Of a stretch of 64,000 nt of DNA, positions 44,641-55,593 are shown piece after piece (positions within the stretch are counted from its first letter, which is position 1; each line of letters starts with the position of its first letter). Both the position numbers and the translations under genes were made by a program. This DNA is from Oscillatoriales cyanobacterium. GTDB lineage: Bacteria; Cyanobacteriota; Cyanobacteriia; Cyanobacteriales; Laspinemataceae. A model generated the notes under the pieces. The model did not search any database. It was not told where the DNA came from and saw only the letters and a program-made list of their open reading frames with translations. The stretch is from NCBI GenBank assembly GCA_011390955.1, contig JAABRM010000008.1, positions 1 to 64,000 on the forward strand, written 5' to 3'.

Positions 44641-44766
44641 ATAGCGGTTATTATCCGGATGAAGTACAGAGGTTTTCTGGATTCCCGCATTCGCGGGAAT
44701 GACAGATGACCCCCGCCGAAGAGGGGGCAGGCTTTATAAACGGGTTTAGACAACCGTATTTGGTAT
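44641..44766. mobile_element. Rearranged family B-type element
   Basis: ATAGCGGTTATTAT ... ATTCCCGCATTCGCGGGAATGA ... ACAACCGTATTTGGTAT. The right end matches family B termini, while the left half (44641-44704) instead matches 45806-45866. It lies in the gap between the Uma2 gene and the hydrolase gene. No gene is seen in 44597-44894. Confidence 0.6.
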
Positions 44767-44894
44767 TATTACAAATATATGGGCATTGCCCACCCTTATA
44801 TTTGTCAATGGGTAAATCCTAAAAGATCGATCGCCTTTCAACTAGACAAAACCGATATTTATGACCGAATCCCCGGTTTTTCTCTAGTTTATCT

Positions 44895-45740
44895 TCACTC
44901 TTGACGCCGCAAAAAGGGCAACATAATATCGCTGATTTCTGATGACCAATGTTCTTGAGGATAATGTCCCGCTTTTTCCAGTTTAACTAACTGACCATTG
45001 GGTAGAGATTTAACCAGTTTTTCCCCATCGATTACCGGCAACCAAGGGTCTTCAACACCCCAAATAATTAAGGTAGGTTTTTGCCATGCTTTTGCCCCTG
45101 ATTCAATTTCAGTCATGGCATTTTTTAGGTCAAGTTTCCGCACAGTATTTAACAGTGCTCTGCCTGCGGCGGAACTTTGCAATAATGGGGCTCGATAGAT
45201 TTTTAAGTCTTCGTCAGAAATAGGATATCCGCAGCCCGCTTCCAAGGTTCTGTCAATGGAAAGAGGGTCTTGGGTAATCATGTCACCGATGAAGGGTAAA
45301 CCAAATTGTTTGATTTTCCAAGGTAATTTTGATTCTGAAGAAACTGGGGCATTGAGAATGATTAATCGCTCAATTTTTTCGGGATTTCTCAGGGCATATT
45401 GCAGGCCAACACTGCCTAAAAATCCTTGGATGCCTAAAGAAAAATTGGCAATTTCTAGGGTGTTGAGAAAACTATCCAGGGCGCTGATAAAGGCTTCAGG
45501 ATTGTAGGGAAAGTCCTGCTTTTCCGGTTTGGCTGACTTGCCAAAGCCAATCCAGTCAGGAGCGATCGCCCGAAATCCTTTTTCTGCCAATTCCCGCATA
45601 ATCACTGTCCAACTATAACTTTGGGCAGCTAGTCCATGTAACAACAATACTGGGGGGCGATCGCTGGGGTTTTGGGGATTAATTTCCCGATAAAACCACT
45701 TCAGGGAACCAACTTCAACTACTTTCTCTTCAATTTTCAC
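44895..45740 (-). CDS. Alpha/beta hydrolase-fold protein, nucleophile not evident
   Basis: A 281-residue alpha/beta hydrolase fold: oxyanion segment LLHGLAAQSYSW, then APDWIGFGKSAKP, a core domain, an Asp in IIWGVEDPWLP and a His in KAGHYPQEHW. At the nucleophile elbow, where G-x-S-x-G is expected, the sequence reads SLGIQGFLGSVG, with Phe where the Ser/Asp should sit. Either the enzyme is inactive, or Gly-rich neighbouring residues are misread as the elbow and a nearby Ser serves. There is no signal peptide. It is separated from petA by ~290 bp of repeats and a petA terminator, so no operon is implied. Confidence 0.78.
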   Translation of the reverse strand: MKIEEKVVEVGSLKWFYREINPQNPSDRPPVLLLHGLAAQSYSWTVIMRELAEKGFRAIAPDWIGFGKSAKPEKQDFPYNPEAFISALDSFLNTLEIANFSLGIQGFLGSVGLQYALRNPEKIERLIILNAPVSSESKLPWKIKQFGLPFIGDMITQDPLSIDRTLEAGCGYPISDEDLKIYRAPLLQSSAAGRALLNTVRKLDLKNAMTEIESGAKAWQKPTLIIWGVEDPWLPVIDGEKLVKSLPNGQLVKLEKAGHYPQEHWSSEISDIMLPFLRRQE

Positions 45741-45805
45741 GATGTTATTTTTATCTTCAGATTGTCAATCATTAAGCTTACTCCGTTTCCAAGTAAAAAT
45801 GCAAT

Positions 45806-45866
45806 ATAGCGGTTATTATTTGGATTACAGAGGTTTTCTGGATTCCCGCATTCGCGGGAATGACAG
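45806..45866. repeat. Dispersed repeat with ATTCCCGC hairpin
   Basis: This is a copy of the left half of 44641-44704 (ATAGCGGTTATTAT ... GAGGTTTTCTGGATTCCCGC). The AATTGTGCTTGATAC and GCGCAAGCACAATTG arms at ~45892-45935 form a further inverted repeat. Confidence 0.65.
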
Positions 45867-45968
45867 GTTTTTTTGTAATATAGTTGTTTCAATTGTGCTT
45901 GATACAATGCTGAGATGGGGCGCAAGCACAATTGAAATAAATATAGCAGTAATTTTTGAAATTTGTAT

Positions 45969-45993
45969 AAAAAAAGGGAGCAAATTGCCCCCT
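45969..45993 (-). terminator. Terminator of petA
   Basis: On the minus strand AAGGGGGCAATTTGCTCCCTT is followed by TTTTT, about 35 bp past the petA stop. The stem has one G-T pair. Confidence 0.75.
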
Positions 45994-46027
45994 TAAATTT
46001 CGTTAATTGACTAAAGCTGCTTTAGGC

Positions 46028-47017
46028 TTAAAAGTTCATTTCGGCTGCTTGAACTTTTTCTACTTGTTTCTTCTTCAGAACCAGAAGAATTTGAGACAAG
46101 ATGACGATGCCAAAGAAAGCTAATAATCCTTGAATCCGCGCCGAGCTTTGCAGCACGATTTCTGTATCGCGCTGACCAAAACCACCCACATTGGGATTGT
46201 TCGTCAGAACTTGACCAGCGGTGACTTCATCGCCTTCGGCAACGATCAATTCTGGGCCGACAGGAATCACATCAACCACGGAAGCGCCGTCAGTGGATTG
46301 AATGGTCACTTCATAGCCACCAGATTCAGCTTGAGAAATTTTGCTAATGGTTCCGGCAATACTGGCGTTATAGACAGTATTGTTGGTTTTATCCCCGGTT
46401 AGATAAACTTGTCCCCGACCCCGGTTGCCACCAGCGTGAACCGAATATTTACCGTATTTAATGGATTTATCGGTTTCGGGATTGGGAGATAAGACCGGAA
46501 ATACAATCTCTTGATATTGTTCACCGGGTAATGGGCCGATGATCACAACGTTTTCTTGGTCAGCACTGTAAGGCTGGAAGTAAAGTCCTTCGACTTTTTC
46601 TTTCAGTTCTTCGGGAATTCTGTCTTCTGGTGCAATCTTAAAGCCTTCGGGTAACATTAAGACGGCACCAACGTTTAAACCACTTTTGCTGCCATCACCT
46701 AAGACTTGTTGGCTTTGAGTGTCGTAAGGAATTTTCACGACGGCTTCAAACACCGTGTCCGGTAACACAGACTGAGGCACTTCCACTTCAGTGGGTTTGG
46801 CACCGAGGTGGCAGTTGGCGCAAACAATGCGTCCGGTGGCTTCCCGAGGAGTTTCGGGAGCGCTTTGCTGCGCCCAGAAAGGATAGGCAGCGGCTGACTG
46901 GGGCATTACCAGGTCGCTGGCAACGAATAAGCTAAGGGTGGTGACGGCTAAAACCAGTCCTTTGGCGATCGCCTTTTGACTAAGCCGTAGTATCTCCGAT
47001 AAGGAATATGTTTTCAT
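46028..47017 (-). CDS. petA: Apocytochrome f
   Basis: A 329-residue c-type cytochrome of the cytochrome b6f complex; it passes electrons from the Rieske protein to plastocyanin or cytochrome c6 in the thylakoid lumen. The start is placed at ATG 47017 ([10 protein letters not shown]), giving the usual length; an upstream ATG at 47050 adds 11 residues. The signal peptide ends at [10 protein letters not shown], where the mature Tyr provides the axial amino ligand. The heme motif is CANCH. A large lumenal domain and one C-terminal helix ([20 protein letters not shown]) complete it. It follows petC on the same strand, the conserved petCA order. Confidence 0.97.
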   Translation of the reverse strand: MKTYSLSEILRLSQKAIAKGLVLAVTTLSLFVASDLVMPQSAAAYPFWAQQSAPETPREATGRIVCANCHLGAKPTEVEVPQSVLPDTVFEAVVKIPYDTQSQQVLGDGSKSGLNVGAVLMLPEGFKIAPEDRIPEELKEKVEGLYFQPYSADQENVVIIGPLPGEQYQEIVFPVLSPNPETDKSIKYGKYSVHAGGNRGRGQVYLTGDKTNNTVYNASIAGTISKISQAESGGYEVTIQSTDGASVVDVIPVGPELIVAEGDEVTAGQVLTNNPNVGGFGQRDTEIVLQSSARIQGLLAFFGIVILSQILLVLKKKQVEKVQAAEMNF

Positions 47018-47130
47018 CTTCGATGAGAGGTTCTCTGCTCCAAAGGTCAAACGTGGGAAATAACGCGGGAAATTTAGATTACTTCAATGGGCAATTACAT
47101 TGAAAATCTAAAGGCTAAAATTTAAAATTT

Positions 47131-47670
47131 TTACGCCCAGTAGGGTTCTTCCCCGGTGCGGAAGTCGGTTTCAGTCCATTGACCGATCAACACGGTGTCG
47201 TCTTGCACGTTGACGTGAGTCAGGGCTAGAGACAACGGTGCTGGGCCACGCACAACTTTGCCTTCGGCATTGTACTGAGAACCATGACACGGGCAAATAA
47301 ATTTATTTTCACCAGCGTTCCAAGGCACCACGCAACCCAGGTGAGTACAAATGGCATTTAAACCATACTCTGACAGAGTTTTATCTTCTGTCACTACCAG
47401 GTAGGTGGGGTCGCCTTTGAGACCTTGGACTAAGGTGCGATCGCCTGAATTATGACTAGCCAAAAACTGGCTGGCTTTCACATCATTACCCAGGGCATCT
47501 TTAGCCGTGACGCCCGTTCCACCACCACCACTAGAGGGAGGAATAAAATATTGAACGACCGGATAAAGTGCGCCTAACGCGGTTCCCGTTACGGCACCAA
47601 AGGTCAGAAAATTCATAAATTGACGACGCCCCATGTTGGGGACATCGGGAGATCCAGAAGCTTGAGCCAT
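47131..47670 (-). CDS. petC: Cytochrome b6f Rieske iron-sulfur subunit
   Basis: A 179-residue protein. An N-terminal twin-arginine-like [16 protein letters not shown] leads into the single membrane helix and a Gly-rich hinge ([10 protein letters not shown]). The soluble domain carries the [2Fe-2S] ligands in [10 protein letters not shown] and CPCHGSQY and a typical C-terminus. It oxidises plastoquinol at the lumenal Qo site. It sits upstream of petA (113 bp between the coding regions), as in other cyanobacteria. Confidence 0.97.
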   Translation of the reverse strand: MAQASGSPDVPNMGRRQFMNFLTFGAVTGTALGALYPVVQYFIPPSSGGGGTGVTAKDALGNDVKASQFLASHNSGDRTLVQGLKGDPTYLVVTEDKTLSEYGLNAICTHLGCVVPWNAGENKFICPCHGSQYNAEGKVVRGPAPLSLALTHVNVQDDTVLIGQWTETDFRTGEEPYWA

Positions 47671-47739
47671 GAGCTAAAGAGCTAGGTGTATGGTACAGTT
47701 TTATTTTTTAATAGAGCAATCCCAACCGGGAGTTTGGCG

Positions 47740-48030
47740 GTTCACCGTTGCTGGTTCACCGTTGCTGGTTCACTGTTGCTGGTTCACTGTTGCTGATTTA
47801 CCGTTGCTGGTTCACTCTCAACTGTCAACTGTTAACTGTTAACTGTTAACTTTTCACTGTTCACTGTTCACTATCAAGAGTCACTGGTCAATTGTCATTA
47901 GACTTAACCACCAAGGACTAAGGACTAAGAACAGCGGTGAACGGACAACGGTCAATCAACGGTCAGCGGTCAGCGGTCAGCGGTCAACTGTTAACTGTTA
48001 ACTATCAACGGTCAACTGTCAACCCTCAAC
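47740..48030. repeat. Inverted simple repeats upstream of petC
   Basis: GTTGCTGGTTCACC units (47745-47815), CAACTGTTAACTGTTAACTG (47820-47850) and TTCACTGTTCACTG are followed by the complement themes AACGGTCAATCAACGGTCAG and repeated CGGTCAGCGGTCAGCGGTCA (47940-47990). They are distinct in sequence but alike in layout to the GTTGG tracts, and fill most of the petC/DUF3067 divergent space. Confidence 0.85.
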
Positions 48031-48151
48031 AGCTTGAGATGCCCAATTAGAGCATTCCTTAGAGAATTATTACATTCTTTTACGCAATAATCGTAATTTC
48101 TGAAAACGGGATTTTTGTAAATTGTGATTGTAAAATTGTTCTTTTAATGAT

Positions 48152-48469
48152 ATGGACGGAAATACACTACGGGCTTTGTTGATCGAAAAATGGGGTTATT
48201 CCTACGACATTCAACTGCGTCGCACTCAGGGTAAGATGTTTGTCCAAGTGATGTGGAAATACTTAGAGCAAGCCTCTTTTCCCATGACTGAAGCGGAATA
48301 TCAAGAGCATTTGAACGCAGTGGCGAGTTATCTGCACGCTTGGGGCGGGTTTGAGCAAGTGCAACGTTTTATTGAAAATACTCAGGAACGTCCTCGGTTG
48401 GGTAAAGCGGTGAGTATTCCCATTGATTTGGGCGAAAGGTCTTCTGAATGGATTTTGGGAAATTTCTAA
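48152..48469 (+). CDS. DUF3067 family protein
   Basis: A 105-residue soluble protein of the cyanobacterial/plastid DUF3067 family: GNTLRALLIEKWGYSYDIQL, then GKMFVQVMWKYLEQASFPMT and YLHAWGGFEQVQRFI are typical. It lies divergent to petC, a neighbourhood I associate with this family, which suggests (without proof) a link to cytochrome b6f or photosynthetic electron transport. No catalytic motif is visible. Confidence 0.85.
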   Translation: MDGNTLRALLIEKWGYSYDIQLRRTQGKMFVQVMWKYLEQASFPMTEAEYQEHLNAVASYLHAWGGFEQVQRFIENTQERPRLGKAVSIPIDLGERSSEWILGNF

Positions 48470-48773
48470 GCTGGCTAAACCCTTTACAGCGGTTTTCACT
48501 GCCCGCGCATTCCGTAGGGGCGCCCTTGCGGAGCATAATCCGTCAGGCCTTATGGCCATTCGCCCCGACAATATTCTACAGCGGTTCTCAGGTTGGTCAA
48601 CCACAAATATCCGTAGGGGCGCTTGGACTTAGCGCCCCTAAAGCAAATCAACATATATTATAGCGGCGCAAGCATTCCGGCAGATCCCATCCGCTCAAAA
48701 GATTAACCTATATACGGTCATGGTTCGCCCTCGCGCCCATATTGCATCCATGTTGCATTTTTAATTGGAAACG
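48470..48773. other. Intergenic region with CGTAGGGGCGC repeats
   Basis: Convergent gap between the DUF3067 and histidine kinase genes. It contains CCGTAGGGGCGCC and a second CCGTAGGGGCGC unit with GCGCCCCTAAAG complement (48509-48646), which may fold and end transcription from either side. I see no gene. Confidence 0.6.
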
Positions 48774-51572
48774 CTATTCAATTCCCGAAATAGGTAGAGT
48801 GATGGCAAATTCTGTGCCTTGGCCAACGGTGGAAAAACATTCTATTTTTCCTTTATGTTGTTCGGTAATAATTTTATAACTAATCGAAAGTCCTAAGCCG
48901 GTTCCTTTACCGACATCTTTGGTGGTGAAAAAAGGGTCAAATACCCGGTCTCTGACCGATGCCGGAATCCCCGATCCATTATCAATGATGCGGATTTTCA
49001 CCGATTGGCGATTACCGCCCATTTCAGTAATAAGTTCAGTAATAATTTCAGTAATAATTTCAATTCGACTGGGATTTTGGGCAAAATCAGCCCAAGACCG
49101 GGTGCGATTCGGCAAAGCCGATCGCTGCCGCGAATCGCGCTGGTCTATCGCATCAATGGCATTATTAATAATATTCATAAACACCTGATTCATTTGAGCG
49201 GCATAACATTTAACTAAAGGTAAATCACCATAGTGTTTTTCTATTTGAATTTCTGGACGATTTGCCGTGGCATTCAAGCGAGGCTGCAACAAAATTAAGG
49301 TACTATCAATTCCTTGATGAATATCCACCGATTTAATCCCCACTTGATCCATGTGGGAAAAAGTGCGTAAAGAAGAAACAATCGCCTTAATTCTATGCGC
49401 CCCTTGTTTCATCGATCCGATCAAATTAGGAATATCTTCGATCATAAATTCCAGATCGATATCTTCAATTCGCTCCGTAATTTCTGCGGCGGATTCAGGG
49501 AGATAAGTTTGATAAAGCTGAATCAGTTGGATTAAATCTTCCACATAGGTCTGAATATGATCCAGATTGCCATAAATAAAAGTCACCGGATTGTTAATTT
49601 CATGGGCAATTCCCGCCACCAGTTGTCCCAAACTAGACATTTTTTCCGTTTGGATTAATTGACTTTGAGCATAGCGTAACTCTTCTAAAGCCTTGGCTAA
49701 TTCCTGAGTTTGTCGCCTCAATTTTGCTTCCGACTCCAGCAGGGCCGATTCCGCTTCTTTGCGGGCGGTAATATTTTCTTGAATGCCGATAAAATGGGTC
49801 ATATTTCCTGCCACATCAAAAATCGGCGAAAGCGTCGCTTGTGCCCAATAAAGCGAACCATCTTTGCGACGGTTATGAAATTCTCCCCGCCATTCTCTTC
49901 CCGATTTAATCGTTTGCCACAACTCCTGATAATAAGCTTTGCTTTGTTTACCGGAATTCAAAATCCGAGGAGTCTTATCCTTCACTTCTTCTAAAGTGTA
50001 GCCAGTCATTTGAGCAAACTGGCGATTTACATATTCAATTTTGCCGTGCAAATTAGTGATAATAATCCCATTGGCACTTTGTTCTACAGCTTGGGAAAGC
50101 TTGCGTAATTCTTCTTCGGCTTGTTTGCGAGCAGTGATATCCAGGCTATACTCAATCATTTGCACCACATTTCCCGCTTCATCTAAGATCGGATAGCCGT
50201 GAACTTCTACCATCATCGGTTCGCCATTGGCCCGAAAGTGGGTATGTTCGAGCACCGCTGGCTGTTTGGTCTGCTGAACGATTTGCAAGGGACAAGAATG
50301 TTGGCCATTTGCACAGGGATTGTTGCTGTGATGGGTTAAAGCATGGCAGGTCGATCGATCTAATTTCCCCAGCTTTTTAGCCGCAGTATTCGCCGTGATA
50401 ATCTGGTAATCTTTGACGTTAATTACATAGAAAGGATCTGCGAGAGAATTGATGATATTATTTAAAAATTTATTGTGTTGTTCAATTTGTTTTTCCGCTT
50501 CATCCCGTTTATTTTGAATATTAGTTAACCAGAGAGCAATCACCAGACCGATCGCCCCTAAACAGAAAAAAATTATGGCCGTTTCTTGGCGAATTGGGTT
50601 TAACTGGGCATTCAGATCCGCCGGGGATATATAGGAAACTACTTGCCAATAATATTCTGATGCAGCGATTTCCGCTTGGCTGGGAGCAAAGGGGTCTTGG
50701 GCGCCGGTACTAGATTTTTGTTTTGCCCCTAAAGGATAGATAGTGACAAAGGTAAATAAGCCATTTTTACTATAAAATTGACCGGATTTTTTTTGGCTCA
50801 TTTTTTGCCATTCCTCTGGAAAATATTGCCCAAAGGTTTGATGGTTGCGATCGCCATACATAAACCCCCACAACCGGGCATCTTCCACTCCCGTGAGCCA
50901 AAAACCCCGGGCGTTTAGCAGCATCACTTTCCCCGGAGCATAAGCCGCATTATTTTTCAGTTGGTTTAACAACTGATTTCCCAGGTAGTTAAGTAAAACA
51001 ATTCCTCGTTTTTGATTCCGGTCATCAAACACCGGAACCCCAAACCGAATCATCGGTTTTAATGGTTGTTCGATTTGGTTTCCTTCCACATTTAAATCAA
51101 AGGGAGAAACAAATATTTTTCCTGGAGCGATCTGAAATGTATCTTTAAAGTAATAGCGATTTCCTTTATTTTGCAGTTTCTCTATTGGGACAATAGATGC
51201 GCGATCGCCATCAAAATTCACCCGCACAATTTCCATCCCCGTTTCGTCTAAAAACCGAATCTGGTCGTACATTTTTTTGGCGGCGGAAAAACTCAGATAT
51301 TCACGGGCTAATTCATCCCGATATTCGAGATTTTCTAGCTGAATATATAATGGCAATTCATTAAGTTTTGTTAAAAATATTAAATCCGATACGATTAACT
51401 GAAATTCCCTGGTAATTTGGTCAGTTTGGCCTTTGAGACTATTGCTGGCTTGGATTTCCAGAACAGTTTTCGCCTGCTTTGTTTGTTGAGCATAAATAAT
51501 CCCAGTAACAACAGCGATCGGTGTGATAAGAAGCAAGAAGGTAGTCACAAACCGGATGGTTTTTTGAATCAT
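48774..51572 (-). CDS. Cache-PAS-PAS sensor histidine kinase
   Basis: A 932-residue kinase from ATG 51572 ([20 protein letters not shown]). The frame continues to 51713, but that part translates a 12-bp repeat (GAIQ)n and is not credible. A first transmembrane helix, a ~310-residue periplasmic Cache-like sensor and a second helix ([17 protein letters not shown]) are followed by two PAS domains. The first contains a His/Cys cluster ([20 protein letters not shown]) that could bind a metal or cofactor; the second ends in a PAC segment. Then come the H box [13 protein letters not shown] and an ATPase domain with [26 protein letters not shown]. The ATPase has a short insert of [12 protein letters not shown] repeats. 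No response regulator is adjacent. Confidence 0.88.
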   Translation of the reverse strand: MIQKTIRFVTTFLLLITPIAVVTGIIYAQQTKQAKTVLEIQASNSLKGQTDQITREFQLIVSDLIFLTKLNELPLYIQLENLEYRDELAREYLSFSAAKKMYDQIRFLDETGMEIVRVNFDGDRASIVPIEKLQNKGNRYYFKDTFQIAPGKIFVSPFDLNVEGNQIEQPLKPMIRFGVPVFDDRNQKRGIVLLNYLGNQLLNQLKNNAAYAPGKVMLLNARGFWLTGVEDARLWGFMYGDRNHQTFGQYFPEEWQKMSQKKSGQFYSKNGLFTFVTIYPLGAKQKSSTGAQDPFAPSQAEIAASEYYWQVVSYISPADLNAQLNPIRQETAIIFFCLGAIGLVIALWLTNIQNKRDEAEKQIEQHNKFLNNIINSLADPFYVINVKDYQIITANTAAKKLGKLDRSTCHALTHHSNNPCANGQHSCPLQIVQQTKQPAVLEHTHFRANGEPMMVEVHGYPILDEAGNVVQMIEYSLDITARKQAEEELRKLSQAVEQSANGIIITNLHGKIEYVNRQFAQMTGYTLEEVKDKTPRILNSGKQSKAYYQELWQTIKSGREWRGEFHNRRKDGSLYWAQATLSPIFDVAGNMTHFIGIQENITARKEAESALLESEAKLRRQTQELAKALEELRYAQSQLIQTEKMSSLGQLVAGIAHEINNPVTFIYGNLDHIQTYVEDLIQLIQLYQTYLPESAAEITERIEDIDLEFMIEDIPNLIGSMKQGAHRIKAIVSSLRTFSHMDQVGIKSVDIHQGIDSTLILLQPRLNATANRPEIQIEKHYGDLPLVKCYAAQMNQVFMNIINNAIDAIDQRDSRQRSALPNRTRSWADFAQNPSRIEIITEIITELITEMGGNRQSVKIRIIDNGSGIPASVRDRVFDPFFTTKDVGKGTGLGLSISYKIITEQHKGKIECFSTVGQGTEFAITLPISGIE

Positions 51573-51632
51573 GGTTGATTCCGCCTGTAAATCTTTAGGA
51601 GTTGTAAATCTCAGTCTATATTGCGATGCGAT

Positions 51633-51692
51633 CGCGCCCTGAATCGCGCCCTGAATCGCGCCCTGAATCGCGCCCTGAATCGCGCCCTGAAT
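51633..51692. repeat. 12-bp tandem repeat in the kinase leader
   Basis: Five exact copies of CGCGCCCTGAAT lie 60-120 bp upstream of the kinase start. They keep a reading frame open but lie outside the domain structure. Confidence 0.9.
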
Positions 51693-51734
51693 ATTTAGCA
51701 CCTCATAAGTCAATCTTCCCGGACAAACTATCTC

Positions 51735-51858
51735 AGGACTTACGCAGCTAATCTATATGTAGGGTGGGCATTGCCCACCATGCAGTATATATAGTAGGGT
51801 GGGCATTGCCCACCATGCAATATATATAGTGATTAAATCCTAGATTTGCGTAAGTCCT
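51735..51858. mobile_element. MITE-like element, family C
   Basis: 124 bp bounded by 12-bp perfect inverted termini AGGACTTACGCA and TGCGTAAGTCCT. The interior is two tandem 36-bp units each with TAGGGTGGGCATTGCCCACC. Termini of this AGGACTTACGCA type are widespread in cyanobacterial miniature elements. Its right end supplies the stop codon for the truncated reading frame 51840-52013. Confidence 0.8.
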
Positions 51859-52013
51859 ATATCTATAGGATTTATGGGATGTAGGGGCGAAGCCTGACGG
51901 CGGGTTCCGGGGCAACCACCGCCATCGGAATTGTCTCTACAATCCCCTACAATATTTCCAGTGGGGGCATCACTGGCTAGACTACCACCGACTTGATAAA
52001 AGTATTCAGTCAT
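51840..52013 (-). pseudogene. 5' remnant of a fourth AAA_35-WD40 copy
   Basis: From ATG 52013 the minus strand reads [18 protein letters not shown], identical to the start of the three full-length neighbours, then leaves the family at 51961. It continues through unrelated repeat sequence to a stop at 51840 inside the family C element. The ATG overlaps the stop of the 52006-55593 gene by the same 8 bases (ATGACTGA) that link the intact copies. A fourth tandem gene therefore existed here or was begun by the duplication, and only 17-18 codons survive. Confidence 0.85.
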
Positions 52014-55000
52014 TCTTTTTCCCTGGTTTTACTCCTTTACATAAATCTCGCTCTTTTCCCTCTAGTTCCGTATTTGTTCGCAGATAATCCCGCACCCAGT
52101 CGCAAGCATATTCCAGTTGTTTCAGATCTCTAATTTTCTCTAAATCCCATAAGATAACGGTGCGATCGTCCCCACCAGAAACCACAAATTTGCCGTCAGG
52201 AGTAAAGGCAACGCTGACAACGATTCCCTCATGTCCGGGCAAAGTCTCTAATAACTCCCCCTCTAAATTCCACAACTTCACCATATTATCAAGACCTGCG
52301 GTGGCGATGGTTTGACCGTCGGTACTTAATGCAACTCGTGTCAGACCCCCGCTATTGGCTTTCATTGTCTTTGACAAGGTGCTATCTCTGCCATTTAATT
52401 TCCAAAAATTTAAAGTATCATCTCGACTCGCAGAAACCATAAAATTTCCTTGGGAATTGATTGCGAAACCCCAGATTGCCACTCCTTGATTTTTTAGCGT
52501 GGTTACAAGTTGGCCGTCTGTTTTCCAGAATTTTACTGTGCCATCCTCACTAGCAGACACAATCGTTTGACTGTCTGGGGTAAAGGCTAATTGCCAAATC
52601 CTCTCCTCATGGGCGACAAAACTATGCAAGAGTTGGCCATGCATACTCCATAATTTAATGGTTTTGTCATCTGCCCCAGAAGCGATCTTTTGGCCGTCGG
52701 GACTAACCGCGATCGCATAGATTCCTGCCTCATGCCCTTTTAATACGCGAATCTGTTGTGGCGATGTTTTCCGATCGCCTAAATCCCAAATTTCTGCGGT
52801 AGAATTATTGGTGCCAAACACAAAAGTTCTGCTATTTGGAGCAAAAGCCACCGAGCGAATTCCCAAATCTGAATTACTGATAGTCTGCAAAAGTTGACCA
52901 TTTGCTCGCCAAAGTCTGAGAGTACGATCTCCGGCAGAGGCGATGAATTGACCATCGGGACTGGTGGCAATATCCCAAATCGTATCTTCATGGCCGTAAA
53001 GGGGTTTCAACAAATAGATATTTCGCTGCCAAAGTTTCACCGTGCTATCATCACTGGCTGAAGCCGCCATCAGGCCATCATTCCTTAAAGCCACATCCCG
53101 AATTACCGCATTATGTTTTTTTAATGTTCTGACAAAAGTTCCATCAGCGTGCCAAAGTTTGACGGCATTATCACTACCACTGGTGGCAATAAATTCAGCA
53201 TTTTCACTGCAATCAACGCCGATCGTTACATGGTCTGTCTGAAATGTTTTCACCAGAGTTCCATCGGTAGTCCATAACTTTGCGGTTTTGTCTGAACTCA
53301 CCGACACCAGTAAATTGGTTTTCTGGCAAAAAGCCACATCCCAAATCGGTTCTTGATGTCCGATGAGGCTTTTTAATAATGTGCCGTCTGTTCGCCAAAG
53401 TTTGACTGTACCATCAACTCCAGCAGAAGCAACAATTTGACTTTCCGAATTAAAGGCTACATTCCAAACGGTTTTTTGATGTCCTTCTAAGGTATGTAAT
53501 AAAGTGCCGTCTGTGCGCCAAATTTTCACGGTGCGATCGCTACTCGCGGAAGCAATCATTTCACCATTGGGGCTGAAGGCAACTCCCCAGACGGGGGCGT
53601 TATGGGCCTGAATATCTCGTAAAAGCTTACCATTAACGCTCCACAGTTTGACCTTGCCATCCAAACTCCCCGAAACTAAAGATTGACTATCTGGGTTAAA
53701 GGCAACTCGATGCACTGTTGCTGAATGTGGGAGAGTTTCCAATAATCTGCCATCAGACTGCCAGACTTTCACAGTTTTGTCTTGACTGGCCGTGGCAATT
53801 AATTGACCATCTGAGCTAATATCAACGCTCAAAACACTACTTTTATGACCGATTAACCGATTAAATTCGTTACTGCCATAAATCGCTTGGGTTAAGGAGG
53901 TTTTCACTTGTTCGGCTAAGTTCTCATCCACTTTGCCCAATGAGTCCATCTGGCGTTTTGCTTTAATCGCTGCAATCATGGAGTTTAACTGTTGATTGGA
54001 AGAAAACAAGCCTTTAGAAGAAGAAGCTAGGGCTTTAATTTCACTAATTCTTGCTTGTCGATATTGCCAAAAAGCGAATCCGCCAATTCCTGAAGCAATG
54101 GCGAAAGCTACACTAACAACGGCTAACAATAACCGCTGCAATTTTGCGGTTTTTTGTTCTTGTCTGAGTCTGGCTGTTATTTGTTGGGCTTTTTCCGCTT
54201 CTAATGCTATTTGTGCTTCTTTTCTATCCAGTTCTACACTGTGGGTCAAGAATTGATAATCTAGATCGCTTAAACTTTTCCCTTGTGACCAAAGTTGAGC
54301 ATCTGTTAATGCTTGCCCCCGCAACAGTCGCGATGTATCGGTTTGCCCCGAAGCTACCCAAGCGTCAAAAGTTTGAGAATAAGGTCGCAGGTTAGAGAGT
54401 TGTTCAGCCACCCATTCTGGATTAAAAACTTGCTGATAAAGGCAATTTTTAACTGTTAAATACCCTTGATTTTTTACCACCAATCCCGACAAAATTAGTT
54501 CAATTTGTTCGCGACTATCATCAGTTTTAACCGCCACGTTGCTATTTTTTTTAAATGTGGCAAAATTAGATGCTGCTTTTTCTATATTAGCCCCCATTAT
54601 TAAGGAAACATTGGGGGAATTTGCCACCAATATTTGCTGATAAATTCCCAACAATCTCCCAGCTTTTTGGTGGTTCTGCAAAATGCGATCGCGTATGGTT
54701 CTTAAATGTTCTGGTTCATCCTGGGATTCCCAATGGTGAATAATGTGCTTTTTCACCAAACTTTCCACCCAAAATGCTTCCGTCCCTGGGGGAATATTTA
54801 CACCATCTGCCATTGACTTGGCGGCTATTGTGACTAACTTACAGAGTTTTTGGGTCAAAAAAGGTTGGCCATTTGTCCAAGCTAAGATTTCTCTTAATAC
54901 GCTTTCTGGATGACTCATACGATCTGATAATCCTGGTAAAAGCGGCTGCGCTTGTTCTAAGGTAAATCCCCCTAAATCTATAGCGGTCCCAATATTAAAA

Positions 55001-55593
55001 GGAGTGCGGCTTTTATCTTGGATTAGATCGTTGGGAGTCGCTACCCCAAACAAGGCAAAACTTAGGCGATGGTATGCGGGGTTAGTGGCTCTTTGGTTGT
55101 AGCAAAAGCGAATCAGAGCAAAAAAGTCATCTACCGGAAAATCTAACCCCAAAATACTATCAATTTCATCCACAAAGATAAATAGTTTTTCGGCGGTGAC
55201 ATTGGCCAGAATAACTGATTCGATAAACTGGCTTATTTTTTGCAAATCTGAGATATTTTCCGTTTCTTGCCACCAAGATTTTAACCGCAATTTGCCAATT
55301 AAATTAAATCCCTGCCATAACTCCGTAATAATGCCTTTATACCACTGTGACGGGGTAATAGTTTCACTGCCTATTTTGGTTAAGTCAATGGTAGTACAAG
55401 CATAGCCAGATTCTTCTAAGCGCTTTCTCGTATGTACCAGCAAGGAAGATTTGCCCATTTGTCGGGAATTAAATACATAGCAAAACTCGCCTTTTACTAA
55501 GGCTTGATATAGTTGTCGATCTGCTGCACGTTCCACATAAGTGGGGGCATCACTGGCTAGACTACCACCGACTTGATAAAAGTATTCAGTCAT
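52006..55593 (-). CDS. AAA_35 ATPase-TM-14xWD40 protein, tandem copy 3
   Basis: An 1195-residue protein, last of three tandem paralogues. AAA_35 ATPase at about residues 5-300: Walker [13 protein letters not shown] (Lys48), Walker [16 protein letters not shown], and later [13 protein letters not shown] linker ([20 protein letters not shown]), a short coil and one transmembrane helix ([20 protein letters not shown], about residue 500) precede fourteen WD40 repeats (two seven-bladed propellers) and a Cys-containing tail ([12 protein letters not shown] ... DLCKG). Its start overlaps the preceding gene's stop by 8 nt. It carries its own insertion before the VKTDDSREQ segment compared with copy 2. 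Function is unknown; membrane sensing with nucleotide switching is inferred. Confidence 0.88.
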   Translation of the reverse strand: MTEYFYQVGGSLASDAPTYVERAADRQLYQALVKGEFCYVFNSRQMGKSSLLVHTRKRLEESGYACTTIDLTKIGSETITPSQWYKGIITELWQGFNLIGKLRLKSWWQETENISDLQKISQFIESVILANVTAEKLFIFVDEIDSILGLDFPVDDFFALIRFCYNQRATNPAYHRLSFALFGVATPNDLIQDKSRTPFNIGTAIDLGGFTLEQAQPLLPGLSDRMSHPESVLREILAWTNGQPFLTQKLCKLVTIAAKSMADGVNIPPGTEAFWVESLVKKHIIHHWESQDEPEHLRTIRDRILQNHQKAGRLLGIYQQILVANSPNVSLIMGANIEKAASNFATFKKNSNVAVKTDDSREQIELILSGLVVKNQGYLTVKNCLYQQVFNPEWVAEQLSNLRPYSQTFDAWVASGQTDTSRLLRGQALTDAQLWSQGKSLSDLDYQFLTHSVELDRKEAQIALEAEKAQQITARLRQEQKTAKLQRLLLAVVSVAFAIASGIGGFAFWQYRQARISEIKALASSSKGLFSSNQQLNSMIAAIKAKRQMDSLGKVDENLAEQVKTSLTQAIYGSNEFNRLIGHKSSVLSVDISSDGQLIATASQDKTVKVWQSDGRLLETLPHSATVHRVAFNPDSQSLVSGSLDGKVKLWSVNGKLLRDIQAHNAPVWGVAFSPNGEMIASASSDRTVKIWRTDGTLLHTLEGHQKTVWNVAFNSESQIVASAGVDGTVKLWRTDGTLLKSLIGHQEPIWDVAFCQKTNLLVSVSSDKTAKLWTTDGTLVKTFQTDHVTIGVDCSENAEFIATSGSDNAVKLWHADGTFVRTLKKHNAVIRDVALRNDGLMAASASDDSTVKLWQRNIYLLKPLYGHEDTIWDIATSPDGQFIASAGDRTLRLWRANGQLLQTISNSDLGIRSVAFAPNSRTFVFGTNNSTAEIWDLGDRKTSPQQIRVLKGHEAGIYAIAVSPDGQKIASGADDKTIKLWSMHGQLLHSFVAHEERIWQLAFTPDSQTIVSASEDGTVKFWKTDGQLVTTLKNQGVAIWGFAINSQGNFMVSASRDDTLNFWKLNGRDSTLSKTMKANSGGLTRVALSTDGQTIATAGLDNMVKLWNLEGELLETLPGHEGIVVSVAFTPDGKFVVSGGDDRTVILWDLEKIRDLKQLEYACDWVRDYLRTNTELEGKERDLCKGVKPGKKND

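Noticed and set aside
51573-51713. N-terminal extension of the PAS kinase
   Set aside because: It contains (GAIQ)n from a 12-bp DNA repeat. The membrane helix begins right after ATG 51572.
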